NCBI GenBank assembly: GCA_038120295.1
Contig: JAYOLL010000027.1
Coordinates: 1-51,140 of the forward strand
DNA: 51,140 nucleotides
Origin: JAYOEY01 sp038120295
GTDB lineage: Bacteria > Pseudomonadota > Alphaproteobacteria > MPNO01 > UBA2964
Direction of reading: 5' to 3'
The translations under genes and the position numbers were made by a program. The notes below the pieces were generated by a model. The model saw nothing but the letters and a program-made list of their open reading frames with translations, searched no databases and had not been told where the DNA came from. Positions 9,377-19,009 of the stretch are shown here, one piece after another; the stretch's first letter is position 1; every line of letters starts with the position of its first letter.

Positions 9377-10779
<1,403 letters not shown>

Positions 10780-10788
10780 GCGCTCTCC

Positions 10789-11568
10789 TTACAGGGCGCG
10801 AATTTCCATCTGGATCGGGCCCTCCGCCCGTCCGTGGATGAACTGGTCGACATACTCGTTGCCGCTGTCGTCGATCTCCGAAACCGGGCCGACCCAGATG
10901 ATCCGGCCCTTGTAAAGCATGGCGATCCTGTCGGCGATCTTGCGGGCGCTCGCCATGTCGTGGGTGATTGAGAGCGTGGTCGCGCCGAGATCCTTGACGC
11001 ATTCCACGATCAGGTCGTTGATCACATCGCCCATGATCGGATCGAGACCGGTTGTCGGCTCATCGAAAAAGATTATTTCGGGATCGACCGCAATAGCACG
11101 GGCAAGGCCCACGCGCTTGCGCATGCCGCCGGAAAGTTCCGCGGGCTCCAGTTCGCCGACATCGGGGCCCAGCCCAACATTGGCGAGCTTCGAAAGGGCG
11201 ATTTCCTTCGCCTTGGCGCGCCCCATGCCGCGTCCTTCGATCAGCCCGAAGGCGACGTTTTCCCAGACGGAAAGACTGTCGAACAGAGCAGCGTTCTGGA
11301 ACAGCATACCGAATTTTCTTAGGACGGATTCGCGCTCCGACCAGCCCATCCCAACGATCTCCATGCCGTCGACGGTAATGCTGCCACGTTCGGGCGTCAG
11401 GAGCCCCAGGACATTTTTGAGCAGCACTGATTTGCCGGTGCCCGAACCGCCGATGATCACCATCGACTCGCCCCTGCGCACTTCCAGATCGAGACCGTCA
11501 AGCACGACCTTCGGCCCAAAGGACTTGTGGACGCCGTACATGCCGATCTTGGTGTCGCTACCGGTCAT
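10789..11568 (-). CDS. mlaF: MlaF-type ABC transporter ATPase (phospholipid trafficking)
   Basis: ATP-binding subunit of an MCE/Mla-type transporter that moves phospholipids between the inner and outer membranes. Of 259 residues, the first 40 carry GVHKSFGPKVVLDG. The Walker A GGSGTGKS, signature LSGGMRKRVGLARA, Walker B IIFFDEPTTGLDP and H-loop THD are intact. A much longer upstream in-frame extension exists, but its sequence is not family-like; the ATG at 11568 lies just 2 bp past the mlaE stop and is the correct start. MlaD (the MCE substrate-binding protein) is not adjacent; the next gene is radA. Confidence 0.92.
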   Translation of the reverse strand: MTGSDTKIGMYGVHKSFGPKVVLDGLDLEVRRGESMVIIGGSGTGKSVLLKNVLGLLTPERGSITVDGMEIVGMGWSERESVLRKFGMLFQNAALFDSLSVWENVAFGLIEGRGMGRAKAKEIALSKLANVGLGPDVGELEPAELSGGMRKRVGLARAIAVDPEIIFFDEPTTGLDPIMGDVINDLIVECVKDLGATTLSITHDMASARKIADRIAMLYKGRIIWVGPVSEIDDSGNEYVDQFIHGRAEGPIQMEIRAL

Positions 11569-11570
11569 GA

Positions 11571-12344
11571 TCAGGCTGCGAAAAACAGTTCGGTGATGAT
11601 GTAGTTGGCGCCGAGGATCAGGACGGACGCAGACACAACGGCGTTTGTCGTTGCCTGGCCGACGCCCTGGGCTCCTCCGCGTGAAGAGTAGCCGTGATAG
11701 CACCCCATCAGCGAGATAATGAACCCGAAGACCGCAGCCTTGGTCAGGCCGGAAAGCACATCCAGCGGTTCCAGGAATTCCCACGTTCGCTGGAGGTAGA
11801 CCGTGGGGTTAAAGCCTAGCTTGTGAATGCTGACCAGATAACCGCCGAGCACGCCGATTATATCGGCGACCAGTACCAGCAGCGGCAGCATCAGCACGCC
11901 GGCGATTATTCTGGGCGCTACCAGATACTTGAACGGGTTTGTCGAAAGCGTGACAAGCGCGTCGATCTGTTCCGTGACGCTCATGGTGCCGATTTCCGCC
12001 GCCATCGCTGCGCCGATCCGGCCGGCGACCACGAGACCGGTGAGAACCGGCGCAAGCTCCCGCGTGATGGAGAGCACCACGACATTTGCGATGACGCCTT
12101 CCGCATTGAAGCGCGCGAATCCGGTATAGCTCTGCAGAGCCAGCACCATGCCGGTAAAAATCGCGGTCAGTCCGACGACCGGAAGAGAATAGTAACCGAT
12201 TTCAACGCATTGGCGGGCGAGCAGTCTGAAATAGAAGGGCGGTACAAAGCAGTGAAGGACCGCGCGACCGGTAAAAATGGCGAGACGACCGATGGTCGCC
12301 AGAAAGGCGAAGGAAATCTGTCCAATTGTTGCGAGAGGATTCAT
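11571..12344 (-). CDS. mlaE: MlaE-type ABC transporter permease
   Basis: Integral membrane partner of MlaF, 257 residues, with the MlaE/YrbE family core: GLTAIFTGMVLALQSYTGF, the conserved LAPVLTGLVVAGRIGAAMAAEIGTM block that contacts the ATPase, and a C-terminal GATTNA-like segment (VGQATTNAVVSASVLIL). It has five to six hydrophobic helices. It starts 3 bp after alr and ends 2 bp before mlaF, so mlaE and mlaF form one translational unit. Confidence 0.92.
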   Translation of the reverse strand: MNPLATIGQISFAFLATIGRLAIFTGRAVLHCFVPPFYFRLLARQCVEIGYYSLPVVGLTAIFTGMVLALQSYTGFARFNAEGVIANVVVLSITRELAPVLTGLVVAGRIGAAMAAEIGTMSVTEQIDALVTLSTNPFKYLVAPRIIAGVLMLPLLVLVADIIGVLGGYLVSIHKLGFNPTVYLQRTWEFLEPLDVLSGLTKAAVFGFIISLMGCYHGYSSRGGAQGVGQATTNAVVSASVLILGANYIITELFFAA

Positions 12345-12347
12345 GAT

Positions 12348-13478
12348 TCAGGTGAATTTCCAAGTGGTGTCGCCGGAAAAATTGCGACGATACCTTCGCC
12401 CGAGCGCGGTCAGTATTTCGTATCCGATCGTGCCGGCGTCGGCAGCGACGTCGTCGATGCTGCGGTGCGGTCCGATCAATTCAATGGAGCAGCCGGGGCG
12501 ACATTCAGATTCAGGAACATCGGTGACGTCGAATGTTACGAGATCCATCGATACGCGTCCTACCATCGGAACCCTGATATCGCCGATATAACCGCATGCC
12601 CGGCTTTCGAGAGATCGAAAGATTCCATCTGCATATCCTGCGCCCACGGTGGCGATCCGGCTTGGCCGTTGAACGCGATGCGTGGCACCGTAGCCAACCG
12701 CCTGACCGGTGTCAATGAAACGGCATTGCAGGATTTTTCCTTGTAAATTAACAACTTGCTGCATCTGCTTCGAGTCGGATTCAAGCGGCTCCACGCCGTA
12801 AAGCGCGGCGCCCGGACGCGCCATGGAAAAATGAAATTGTGGCCCGAGGAAGATGCCGGAAGAGTTCGCGAGCGACCCGGGAACGCCCCCGAACCGTTGC
12901 AGGATTTCCGAGAACAGCCGGCGCTGCTCTTCGTTCATGGGGTGCAGGGGCTCGCCCGCGCAGGCGAGGTGGCTCATCACATACCGAAGGTCGATGCCCT
13001 GCATACGATCAGCCGGATCGAGCGCAGCAGGGATCTCGCCCGGCGTCAGGCCGAGGCGCGACATGCCGGTATCGACGTGGAGAATGGCCGGAAGTTCTTT
13101 TTGCTGCGTCCGGCCGTACGCTGCCCAGCGGTCGATTTCGTCGAGCCGGTTGAGGACCGGGGTGATCCCGCTCTCCGCGTAGTCGCGCTCTGCACCGTCG
13201 GCCAGACCGTTCAGGACGTAAATTGCAGCATCGAGACCTGACCGGTTGAAAGAGCGACGAAGCGAGACCGCCTCTTCGAACTGCGCAACGAAAAATTCCC
13301 TGCATCCTTCGCCGATCAAGCGTGCGGCAATCGCCTCCGCGCCAAGACCGTACCCATCCGCCTTGACCACGGCGGCGCAGGCGGCAGGCACGAGCCGGTC
13401 CCGCAGCAGCCGGTAATTGGCGGCGATCGCATCCAGGTCGATCGTGAGCGTTGCGCAGGCGGTATCAGGTGCCGCCAT
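12348..13478 (-). CDS. alr: Alanine racemase
   Basis: PLP enzyme that interconverts L- and D-alanine for peptidoglycan. Lys39 in AVVKADGYGLGA is the PLP-forming residue. The second catalytic base is the Tyr in VGAGYADG in the C-terminal half. Length (376 residues) is normal. It starts 2 bp after the dnaB stop. The order dnaB-alr is common in alphaproteobacteria. Confidence 0.94.
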   Translation of the reverse strand: MAAPDTACATLTIDLDAIAANYRLLRDRLVPAACAAVVKADGYGLGAEAIAARLIGEGCREFFVAQFEEAVSLRRSFNRSGLDAAIYVLNGLADGAERDYAESGITPVLNRLDEIDRWAAYGRTQQKELPAILHVDTGMSRLGLTPGEIPAALDPADRMQGIDLRYVMSHLACAGEPLHPMNEEQRRLFSEILQRFGGVPGSLANSSGIFLGPQFHFSMARPGAALYGVEPLESDSKQMQQVVNLQGKILQCRFIDTGQAVGYGATHRVQRPSRIATVGAGYADGIFRSLESRACGYIGDIRVPMVGRVSMDLVTFDVTDVPESECRPGCSIELIGPHRSIDDVAADAGTIGYEILTALGRRYRRNFSGDTTWKFT

Positions 13479-13480
13479 GA

Positions 13481-14992
13481 TCAGAAATCGTGGTCACCCG
13501 GCGTATAGTCGTCCTTCGCCAAATTACCGAACTTGGTCAGCAGGGCGTTGAACTGGAGATTGACCTTGCCCGTCGGCCCGTGGCGCTGCTTGCCGACGAT
13601 GACCTCGGCAATGTTGTGGACACGGTCCATTTCCTCCTGCCAGGCCATATGCTCCGGCGTATCCTCTCGCGGTTCCTGACGCTGGACGTAATATTCTTCC
13701 CGGAAAATGAACAGGACAACGTCGGCATCCTGCTCGATGGTGCCCGACTCGCGCAGGTCGGCGAGCTGGGGCCTCTTGTCGTCGCGCTGTTCGACCTGTC
13801 GGGAAAGCTGGGACAGCGCGATAACCGGGACGTTGAGTTCCTTGGCAAGGGTCTTGAGCCCTCGCGTGATTTCCGAAATTTCCTGCACGCGGTTATCGCC
13901 GCGATTGTTGCTGCCGCTCAGAAGCTGAAGATAGTCGACGACAATCAGGCCGAGACCGTGCTGCCGTTTGAGGCGTCGGGCGCGCGTTCTGAGCGCGGAA
14001 ACGGTCAGGGCTGGCGTGTCGTCGATAAAAATCTTGGCGCGCTGGAGTTCATGCGAGGCTTCAACGATCTGCGCGAACTCACCGCCATTCACCTTCCCTC
14101 GCCGGATCAGGTCAGATCCCACGCCGGATTCCTCTGCCAGAATACGGGTTGCGAGCTGTTCCGCGGACATTTCCAGCGAGAAGAAGCCGACGACCGCGCC
14201 GTCCACGACGACTTCGTTGCCGTATTCGTCCGTTTCGGTGTCGTAATGTTTGGCAGCGTGAAAGGCGATATTGGTAGCGAGCGCGGTCTTGCCCATCGAG
14301 GGACGACCGGCGAGGATGATCAGGTCCGATGGGTGCAGCCCGCCAAGCATGTTGTCGAGATCGACCAGCCCCGATGCGACGCCGGTAAGTTTTCCATCCC
14401 GCTTGTAAGCGGCCTCTGCAATCTTGATCGATTCAGTCAGGACCGAGGTGAAATCGCGGAACCCGCCCTGGTAATCGCCGACCGTGGCGAGGTCGTACAA
14501 GCGCTGTTCGGCGGACTCGATCTGTGACGTAGCCGTGTTTTCGATTTCCTGGTCGTAGGCTTCGTTGACCGTGTCTTCGCCCAGGGCGATGAGTTGTCGC
14601 CTGAGATAGAGGTCGTGGATCGTCCTTCCGTAATCGCGGGCGTTGATGACAGTGATCGCACCGCCCGCGAGTCGGTCCAGATAAGCCGAGCCTCCGAGAT
14701 TCGAGAACAGCTCGTCATGCTCGAAATAGAAACGCAACGTATGCGGATTGGCTTCCTGACCGCGTTCGAGCTGTTTGCTTATCGCTTCATAGACGCGGCC
14801 ATGCGCCGCTTCCGCGAAATGTTCGATACGCAGGAAATCCGAAACCTGCTCGTAGGCGCGGTTGTTTACCAGCATCGCGCCCAGAAGGGCCTGTTCAGCT
14901 TCGACATTGGCGGGAGGCGCACGCCAGCCGGGAACGGTCTCATCGTCCGTTCGCAGCAAGGTGACACTGCCGGTTTTCTGATTGTTTTCCAT
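13481..14992 (-). CDS. dnaB: Replicative DNA helicase DnaB
   Basis: Hexameric helicase that unwinds the replication fork. The 503-residue protein has the N-terminal primase-interacting helical domain (PPANVEAEQALLGAMLVNN), a linker, and a RecA-like C-terminal domain with Walker A GRPSMGKTA, the Walker B region IVVDYLQLL, and the arginine-rich LSQLSRQVEQRDDKRPQLADL segment. No intein is present. It is the first gene of an eight-gene minus-strand run that continues to the SDR at 6543. Confidence 0.96.
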   Translation of the reverse strand: MENNQKTGSVTLLRTDDETVPGWRAPPANVEAEQALLGAMLVNNRAYEQVSDFLRIEHFAEAAHGRVYEAISKQLERGQEANPHTLRFYFEHDELFSNLGGSAYLDRLAGGAITVINARDYGRTIHDLYLRRQLIALGEDTVNEAYDQEIENTATSQIESAEQRLYDLATVGDYQGGFRDFTSVLTESIKIAEAAYKRDGKLTGVASGLVDLDNMLGGLHPSDLIILAGRPSMGKTALATNIAFHAAKHYDTETDEYGNEVVVDGAVVGFFSLEMSAEQLATRILAEESGVGSDLIRRGKVNGGEFAQIVEASHELQRAKIFIDDTPALTVSALRTRARRLKRQHGLGLIVVDYLQLLSGSNNRGDNRVQEISEITRGLKTLAKELNVPVIALSQLSRQVEQRDDKRPQLADLRESGTIEQDADVVLFIFREEYYVQRQEPREDTPEHMAWQEEMDRVHNIAEVIVGKQRHGPTGKVNLQFNALLTKFGNLAKDDYTPGDHDF

Positions 14993-15160
14993 CGATCGTC
15001 GTTCGGTTGCTCGAAGTCGATGACGTTAGGTCTTTTAGAGACGGCAGTCTGCCACAGGATAACGAGAATCATGGGGATAAAGCGCCCGGGTCTCCAGTTG
15101 CTTCTGTGCATAACCCCGGTGCGCCACCTGTTTTCAACGAAAAGAGAGAGGCTCGGCGTA

Positions 15161-15460
15161 CTAGGCTGCCCGGCTCTTGTCGCCACGCCTGTCGCGTTCA
15201 GCCTGCGCTTCCTCCCATTCGACCATATAGTTCCGTGTGGTCGGCAGCGCCTCCATTGTCTTGGCAAGCTGAATCTGAAAGACCATGAGCCCGAGATGTC
15301 TGAAGCCGAGTTCACAGGTATTGAGATAGAGCTCCCACATGCGGCAGAAACGTTCGTCGTAAATCCGGGCCGCTTCCTCGCGCCGTTTCATGAATCGCTG
15401 GCGCCATTGCCGAAGCGTTTCCGCGTAGTGCAGGCGGAGTATTTCGACATCCGAAACCTC
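15161..15460 (-). pseudogene. 3' remnant of a cyclopropane-fatty-acyl-phospholipid synthase
   Basis: In frame from 15460 to the TAG at 15161 the sequence reads VSDVEILRLHYAETLRQWRQRF, followed by KRREEAARIYDERFCRMWELYL and CELGFRHLGLMVFQIQLAK. This is the characteristic C-terminal region of Cfa-type SAM methyltransferases. An in-frame TAA lies immediately upstream (15461-15463), and no SAM-binding domain is found upstream. About 100 residues of an expected 400 or so remain, so the gene has lost its N-terminal three quarters. A start at the internal ATG 15391 could express a 76-residue fragment, but it could not be catalytic. Confidence 0.75.
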
Positions 15461-15639
15461 TTACGCTTGCCGGCTGGAATAGCCGGTTTGGGGTCGTGTT
15501 AAACCATCGTGGGCCTGTTCGCCAGACGGTATATTGGGATATTACCGAAGGCTGGTTAACGAGCGACTATCCATTTCATCGCCATTCCGATAATGCCGAA
15601 ATGGAAGCTGATCGCCTTTTCCGTTGTCCGGATTGACCT

Positions 15640-15678
15640 GTTGCTGTGGTCAGTTGCTGTGGTCAGTTGCTGTGGTCA
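15640..15678. repeat. 13-bp tandem repeat, three perfect units
   Basis: Three exact head-to-tail copies of GTTGCTGTGGTCA lie at 15640-15652, 15653-15665 and 15666-15678; a partial fourth copy (GTTGGTCGTTGCC) follows. The last copy includes the hspQ stop codon (TCA at 15676-15678 on the plus strand). The array therefore begins inside the 3' end of hspQ and extends into its 3' untranslated region. It probably arose by replication slippage. Confidence 0.9.
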
Positions 15679-15993
15679 GTTGGTCGTTGCCCGGCGAACA
15701 TAACGGCCATCGGAGAAGCCGGAAAACTGATCATCGAGCAGCGGGTGGACGACCGGAGACACATCTTCGGAGGCCGCTAGGTGAGGTTCCGCGACATAGG
15801 TCGTGTGCGTATGGCCATCGACAAGGACGTGATACCAGGGCCTGTCGCGGGGCGGTCGGCTCAACGCGACGTCCCGGTACCATTCTTCGGTTCCCATGAA
15901 GATCGGATCCACATCGAAAACCACGCCTCGATATGTCCACTTCAAATGAACGATCAACTGGCCGACGTGAAACCGGGCCCTGGAACTGGACAT
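15676..15993 (-). CDS. hspQ: Heat shock protein HspQ (hemimethylated-DNA-binding domain)
   Basis: Matches the HspQ/YccV family: ARFHVGQLIVHLKWTYRGVVF, then VDPIFMGTEEWYRDVALSRPP, DRPWYHVLVDG and TTYVAEPHL follow in the usual order. In E. coli HspQ is a heat-induced specificity factor for Lon protease and was first described as affecting DnaA. The ATG at 15993 leaves five residues before the conserved ARFHVGQ block, as in homologues; an in-frame ATG at 16059 would add 22 atypical residues. Neither start has a strong Shine-Dalgarno sequence. The C-terminal codons overlap a 13-bp repeat array. Confidence 0.88.
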   Translation of the reverse strand: MSSSRARFHVGQLIVHLKWTYRGVVFDVDPIFMGTEEWYRDVALSRPPRDRPWYHVLVDGHTHTTYVAEPHLAASEDVSPVVHPLLDDQFSGFSDGRYVRRATTN

Positions 15994-16167
15994 TGAACTG
16001 GATATTTTTACGTGCCGCTTCTTTATTGCATATCCACTCCTATGGTTACGGAAATGCACTGAAAATCAAAGACCTGCTGGCATAGAGGCGTAATTTGCTG
16101 TATGGGTACGCGCGTTGCCCGGAAGCCTTGCCTGGGTGAAAGAAGCAAGGACTGTTTGGAGGATGAC

Positions 16168-16437
16168 ATGAAATTTGCGAAGACGCTGATTATCGCCGCT
16201 GCACCGCTGCTTTTCGCCGCCGGCTGCGAGACTGCAGGCACGAATCAGGGATCGGCCAGCGCGTCTGGCAACTCGGCAGCTGAAGCGCAGGCTGCGGCGC
16301 AGCGCGCCGCGGACGCCGCCAACAAGGCTGCGGCGAGTGCCGCTGCGGCAGCTCGTGCGGCCGAAGCGGCTGCGGCCGAGGCCAAGGCTGCCGGCGACAA
16401 GGCCGACCGTGTATTCCGTCAGGGAATGCGCAAGTAA
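16168..16437 (+). CDS. Small alanine-zipper (Lpp-like) lipoprotein
   Basis: Protein of 89 residues beginning at ATG 16168, preceded by GGAGG with 5-bp spacing. It has a lipoprotein signal (MKFAKTLIIAAAPLLFAAGC, lipobox FAAGC) and then a mature part made almost wholly of Ala with regular Lys/Arg/Glu/Asp heptad spacing, like the alanine-zipper domain of major outer membrane lipoproteins. It ends GMRK, and the terminal Arg-Lys resembles the end of Braun lipoprotein. The next gene, on the opposite strand, encodes an L,D-transpeptidase. A longer in-frame start at 16102 is rejected because it would bury the signal peptide. Confidence 0.82.
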   Translation: MKFAKTLIIAAAPLLFAAGCETAGTNQGSASASGNSAAEAQAAAQRAADAANKAAASAAAAARAAEAAAAEAKAAGDKADRVFRQGMRK

Positions 16438-16475
16438 GGCTCTCCCGGATCTCCTTCCGGATTTCCTTACGTTTT
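16434..16475 (+). terminator. Probable terminator of the alanine-zipper lipoprotein gene
   Basis: Nested inverted repeat: outer arms GTAAGG (16434-16439) and CCTTAC (16465-16470), inner arms CCGGA and TCCGG, followed by GTTTT. The outer left arm includes the stop codon. Stem continuity is broken by internal loops and the T-run is short, so strength is uncertain. Confidence 0.5.
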
Positions 16476-16494
16476 CGAATTTAGGGGCGCGGCG

Positions 16495-17508
16495 TTAGTT
16501 TTTCTGCGTCGCCGCCTCGACATCCTTTTTGTCCGATTTCAGGATTGGAATCGGGAAACCGCTGCGTTCGAATGCAGCAGATTTTACGCGTTCCCAGTCA
16601 ACCCGCCTGACGTCTTTTCCGGCGGCCTGCGCTATCCGATAGGCCAGTTCGGAGACCGGCGCAGGCGTGAGCTTGCCGGTTTCTTCCAGCTCCAGATTTT
16701 GTTTCGGGTTCGGGTGGACCTCCAGATACAGCTGGCCGTCCCGCCACCCCGTTTTGGCTTCCTGGCTTACGACCGTAACGGGCGTTCCGACCGGCACCTG
16801 CGGGAACAGTTTCTCGATCCCTTCCGGATACATGCGAATGCAGCCGTGGCTGACGCGGCGTCCAACGCCCCAGGGGTTGTTGGTGCCGTGGATGAGATAG
16901 GCATGCCATCCAAGATACATCGCGTGCCTGCCCAACGGGTTGTTCGGGCCGGGGCGGACGACCGCCGGAAGTTCCGGCTGTTCGTCGCGAATCGATTTCG
17001 GCACGTACCAGGTGGGATTCTGTTTCTTGCGTGTGATTCTGGTGTTGCCGACAGGCGTGTCCCAGGCTTCCTGTCCGGTGCCGATGGCGTAGGTCTGAAT
17101 CGGCGCTCCTTCGCCTGGAAAGAAATATATTCTCTGGTCTATCAGGTTAAGAAGGATTCCCTTCCTTGGTCCGGCGGGAAGAACATGCGCCGTCGGCAAC
17201 GTGATAACGGTGCCTTTCCCTGGCAGCCAGGGGTCCACCCCCTTGTTTGCGGTAACGGTTTCGACGAAACCAAGGCCGTTGATTCGGGCGATGTCCAGCA
17301 ACGTGTCTTCATGGCGGGCGGCGACGGTGCGGATTTCGCCGATAAGGTCCGGATATCCCGCCTGCAGGGTTTCGGTCTTCGGCTGTGCCCGCCCCGGAAT
17401 GGCCGCAAGGCCGGTCATGACGCCAACCGACGCGCAGAAGGTTCGGCGAGTCATCGCCGTGCGAAGCGCCGGCGCATCTTTCCGCGGATCATGATTCCTG
17501 TCGGGCAT
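16495..17508 (-). CDS. L,D-transpeptidase (YkuD/ErfK family)
   Basis: Exported peptidoglycan enzyme. The catalytic block is present as HGTNNPWGVGRRVSHGCIRM; the Cys of SHGC is the nucleophile. An N-terminal LysM-like segment (ARINGLGFVETVTANKGVDPWLPGKG) precedes the YkuD domain (GILLNLIDQRIYFFPGEG onwards). The export signal is MTRRTFCASVGVMTGLAAIPGRAQ, with a Tat-like twin Arg and start ATG 17454. Longer in-frame starts exist at 17508 and 17550, so the true N-terminus is uncertain. The overall form resembles ErfK/YbiS-type enzymes, which in E. coli attach Braun lipoprotein to peptidoglycan. The gene faces the small lipoprotein gene. Confidence 0.9.
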   Translation of the reverse strand: MPDRNHDPRKDAPALRTAMTRRTFCASVGVMTGLAAIPGRAQPKTETLQAGYPDLIGEIRTVAARHEDTLLDIARINGLGFVETVTANKGVDPWLPGKGTVITLPTAHVLPAGPRKGILLNLIDQRIYFFPGEGAPIQTYAIGTGQEAWDTPVGNTRITRKKQNPTWYVPKSIRDEQPELPAVVRPGPNNPLGRHAMYLGWHAYLIHGTNNPWGVGRRVSHGCIRMYPEGIEKLFPQVPVGTPVTVVSQEAKTGWRDGQLYLEVHPNPKQNLELEETGKLTPAPVSELAYRIAQAAGKDVRRVDWERVKSAAFERSGFPIPILKSDKKDVEAATQKN

Positions 17509-17656
17509 CGTCGAATGATGTAAGGCCTGGGTATTGAAAATCCAAGACAAAAGACGTTGAACGGGGGGCAGTAGACAGCCACATATCTATCATATCATCG
17601 ACAGGTGACGCGAAATCCCGTATGAACGAAGTGCGGCAGTTAAGGAAAGCTCGACG

Positions 17657-18265
17657 ATGAAACGCGTGATTATCGGAATTACCGGGGCGACCGGCACGAT
17701 TTATGGCTGGCGCCTGATGGAGATGCTGCGCCAGGAAGGCGATACGGAAATTCACTTGGTCATGAGCAGTTCAGCAAAGCTGACGCTCAAGATGGAACAC
17801 GACGTCGAGCCGGAATATATCAATTCGCTCGCGCACGAGGTTCACCAGCCGGGCAATATCGGCGCAGCCATCTCGTCGGGATCGTTTCATACCGAGGGCA
17901 TGATCATCGCGCCGTGTTCGATCAAGACGATGTCGAATATCGTCATGGGCAATACCGGTGATCTGATCAGTCGCTCGGCCGACGTGATCCTGAAGGAACG
18001 GCGCCGCCTCGTCGTCGCCATTCGGGAGACGCCGCTTCACGCTGGGCATCTTGAAAACCTGACACGGCTCGCGCATCTCGGGGCTGTGATCTTTCCGCCC
18101 GTACCGGCGTTCTATAACCGGCCCAAGACACTCCAGGACATCGTCGACCAGAGCTGCATGCGCATGCTCGACCAGCTCGGCATTAATCTGGAAACCGCGC
18201 CGCGCTGGGGCGAGGAGGGCGGAGTTCCTGCCGTCGGCCAGACCATTGAAGGCGGTAAGAGCTGA
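17657..18265 (+). CDS. ubiX: Flavin prenyltransferase UbiX
   Basis: Makes prenylated FMN, the cofactor of UbiD-type decarboxylases used in ubiquinone synthesis and aromatic acid metabolism. The family pattern is clear: IIGITGATGTIYGWRLMEML at the N-terminus, SSGSFHTEGMIIAPCSIKTM in the middle, and KERRRLVVAIRETPLHAGHLENL, then FPPVPAFYNRP. At 202 residues it is full length. No ubiD is visible in the window. It converges with the transglutaminase gene, with 9 bp between them. Confidence 0.95.
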   Translation: MKRVIIGITGATGTIYGWRLMEMLRQEGDTEIHLVMSSSAKLTLKMEHDVEPEYINSLAHEVHQPGNIGAAISSGSFHTEGMIIAPCSIKTMSNIVMGNTGDLISRSADVILKERRRLVVAIRETPLHAGHLENLTRLAHLGAVIFPPVPAFYNRPKTLQDIVDQSCMRMLDQLGINLETAPRWGEEGGVPAVGQTIEGGKS

Positions 18266-18274
18266 TCCTCTTCC

Positions 18275-19009
18275 TTAGCTGATCGGCGTCTCGTCCTCGA
18301 ACGATTTTCCGCCGGACTGTTTTTCGGCTTCGATCTGCGCGTCGACCGCAGCCCGGGCCTCTGCGTCGTATATGCTCGCCGGGTAATAATCGCGAAAATC
18401 GCCTGCAATGCGATCCAGCGGGAAATCGGACCAGACGCCGTGATCCGTTACATATTCCATGTGATCCCGGCCAAGGGCATCCACCGGTTGAAACAGCGCG
18501 TGCTGAACGCCGTCGAATTCGGTCGGCAGAACGTCGAATTTTTCGCAAAGCTCGATGTTGAAGGCCGGTGCGGCCTTGACCCACCTGTCGGCAATATAAA
18601 GCACCGCGTAACCGTGGTGCAGGAAGAGCTCGCGTCCGCCCATCATCCGGCGCAATCTTTCGGTGCAGAGATGGTTGAGTACGTCCGACAGTCCTATGCC
18701 CGCCGGTATTCCCACGGCGCGGGCGCAGGTGATGAGTAAATTCGCTTTCGGCAGACAGTAGGCGCGCCGTGTCTCCAGCACGTTGCTGGCGCGATAGGGC
18801 CCGGGCTCGAGGCTGATGCTGTACGGGTCGTATCGAATGGCATCGCGCACGGCATAGAAAAGGGCGACCGCCTTGGCCTTTTCGTCCACGGCCTCGCGTA
18901 CCGCCTCGTAGGCGAAGTCGCGCACGGCCTGCCGGTCGAAATCGAAATATTCGGTCGGACACAGGAAGTCAGGTCCGACTTCCGGATATCCATCTGTGAC
19001 ATGGATCAT
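18275..19009 (-). CDS. Transglutaminase-like protein
   Basis: Protein of 244 residues with a transglutaminase-like core: AVRDAIRYDP at 53-62, the nucleophile region RRAYCLPKANLL (Cys85) and HHGYAVLYI (His131 or His132), then WVKAAPAFN, where the third catalytic residue is expected. It has no signal peptide. Such proteins are usually cysteine proteases or amidases rather than crosslinkers. The start codon overlaps the stop of the upstream amidase gene as ATGA, so the two are translationally coupled and probably act on related amide substrates. Confidence 0.82.
   Translation of the reverse strand: MIHVTDGYPEVGPDFLCPTEYFDFDRQAVRDFAYEAVREAVDEKAKAVALFYAVRDAIRYDPYSISLEPGPYRASNVLETRRAYCLPKANLLITCARAVGIPAGIGLSDVLNHLCTERLRRMMGGRELFLHHGYAVLYIADRWVKAAPAFNIELCEKFDVLPTEFDGVQHALFQPVDALGRDHMEYVTDHGVWSDFPLDRIAGDFRDYYPASIYDAEARAAVDAQIEAEKQSGGKSFEDETPIS

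Noticed and set aside
11823..12746. Plus-strand open frame over mlaE and alr
   Set aside because: It is the complement of two confident genes and has low-complexity His/Arg/Gln composition.
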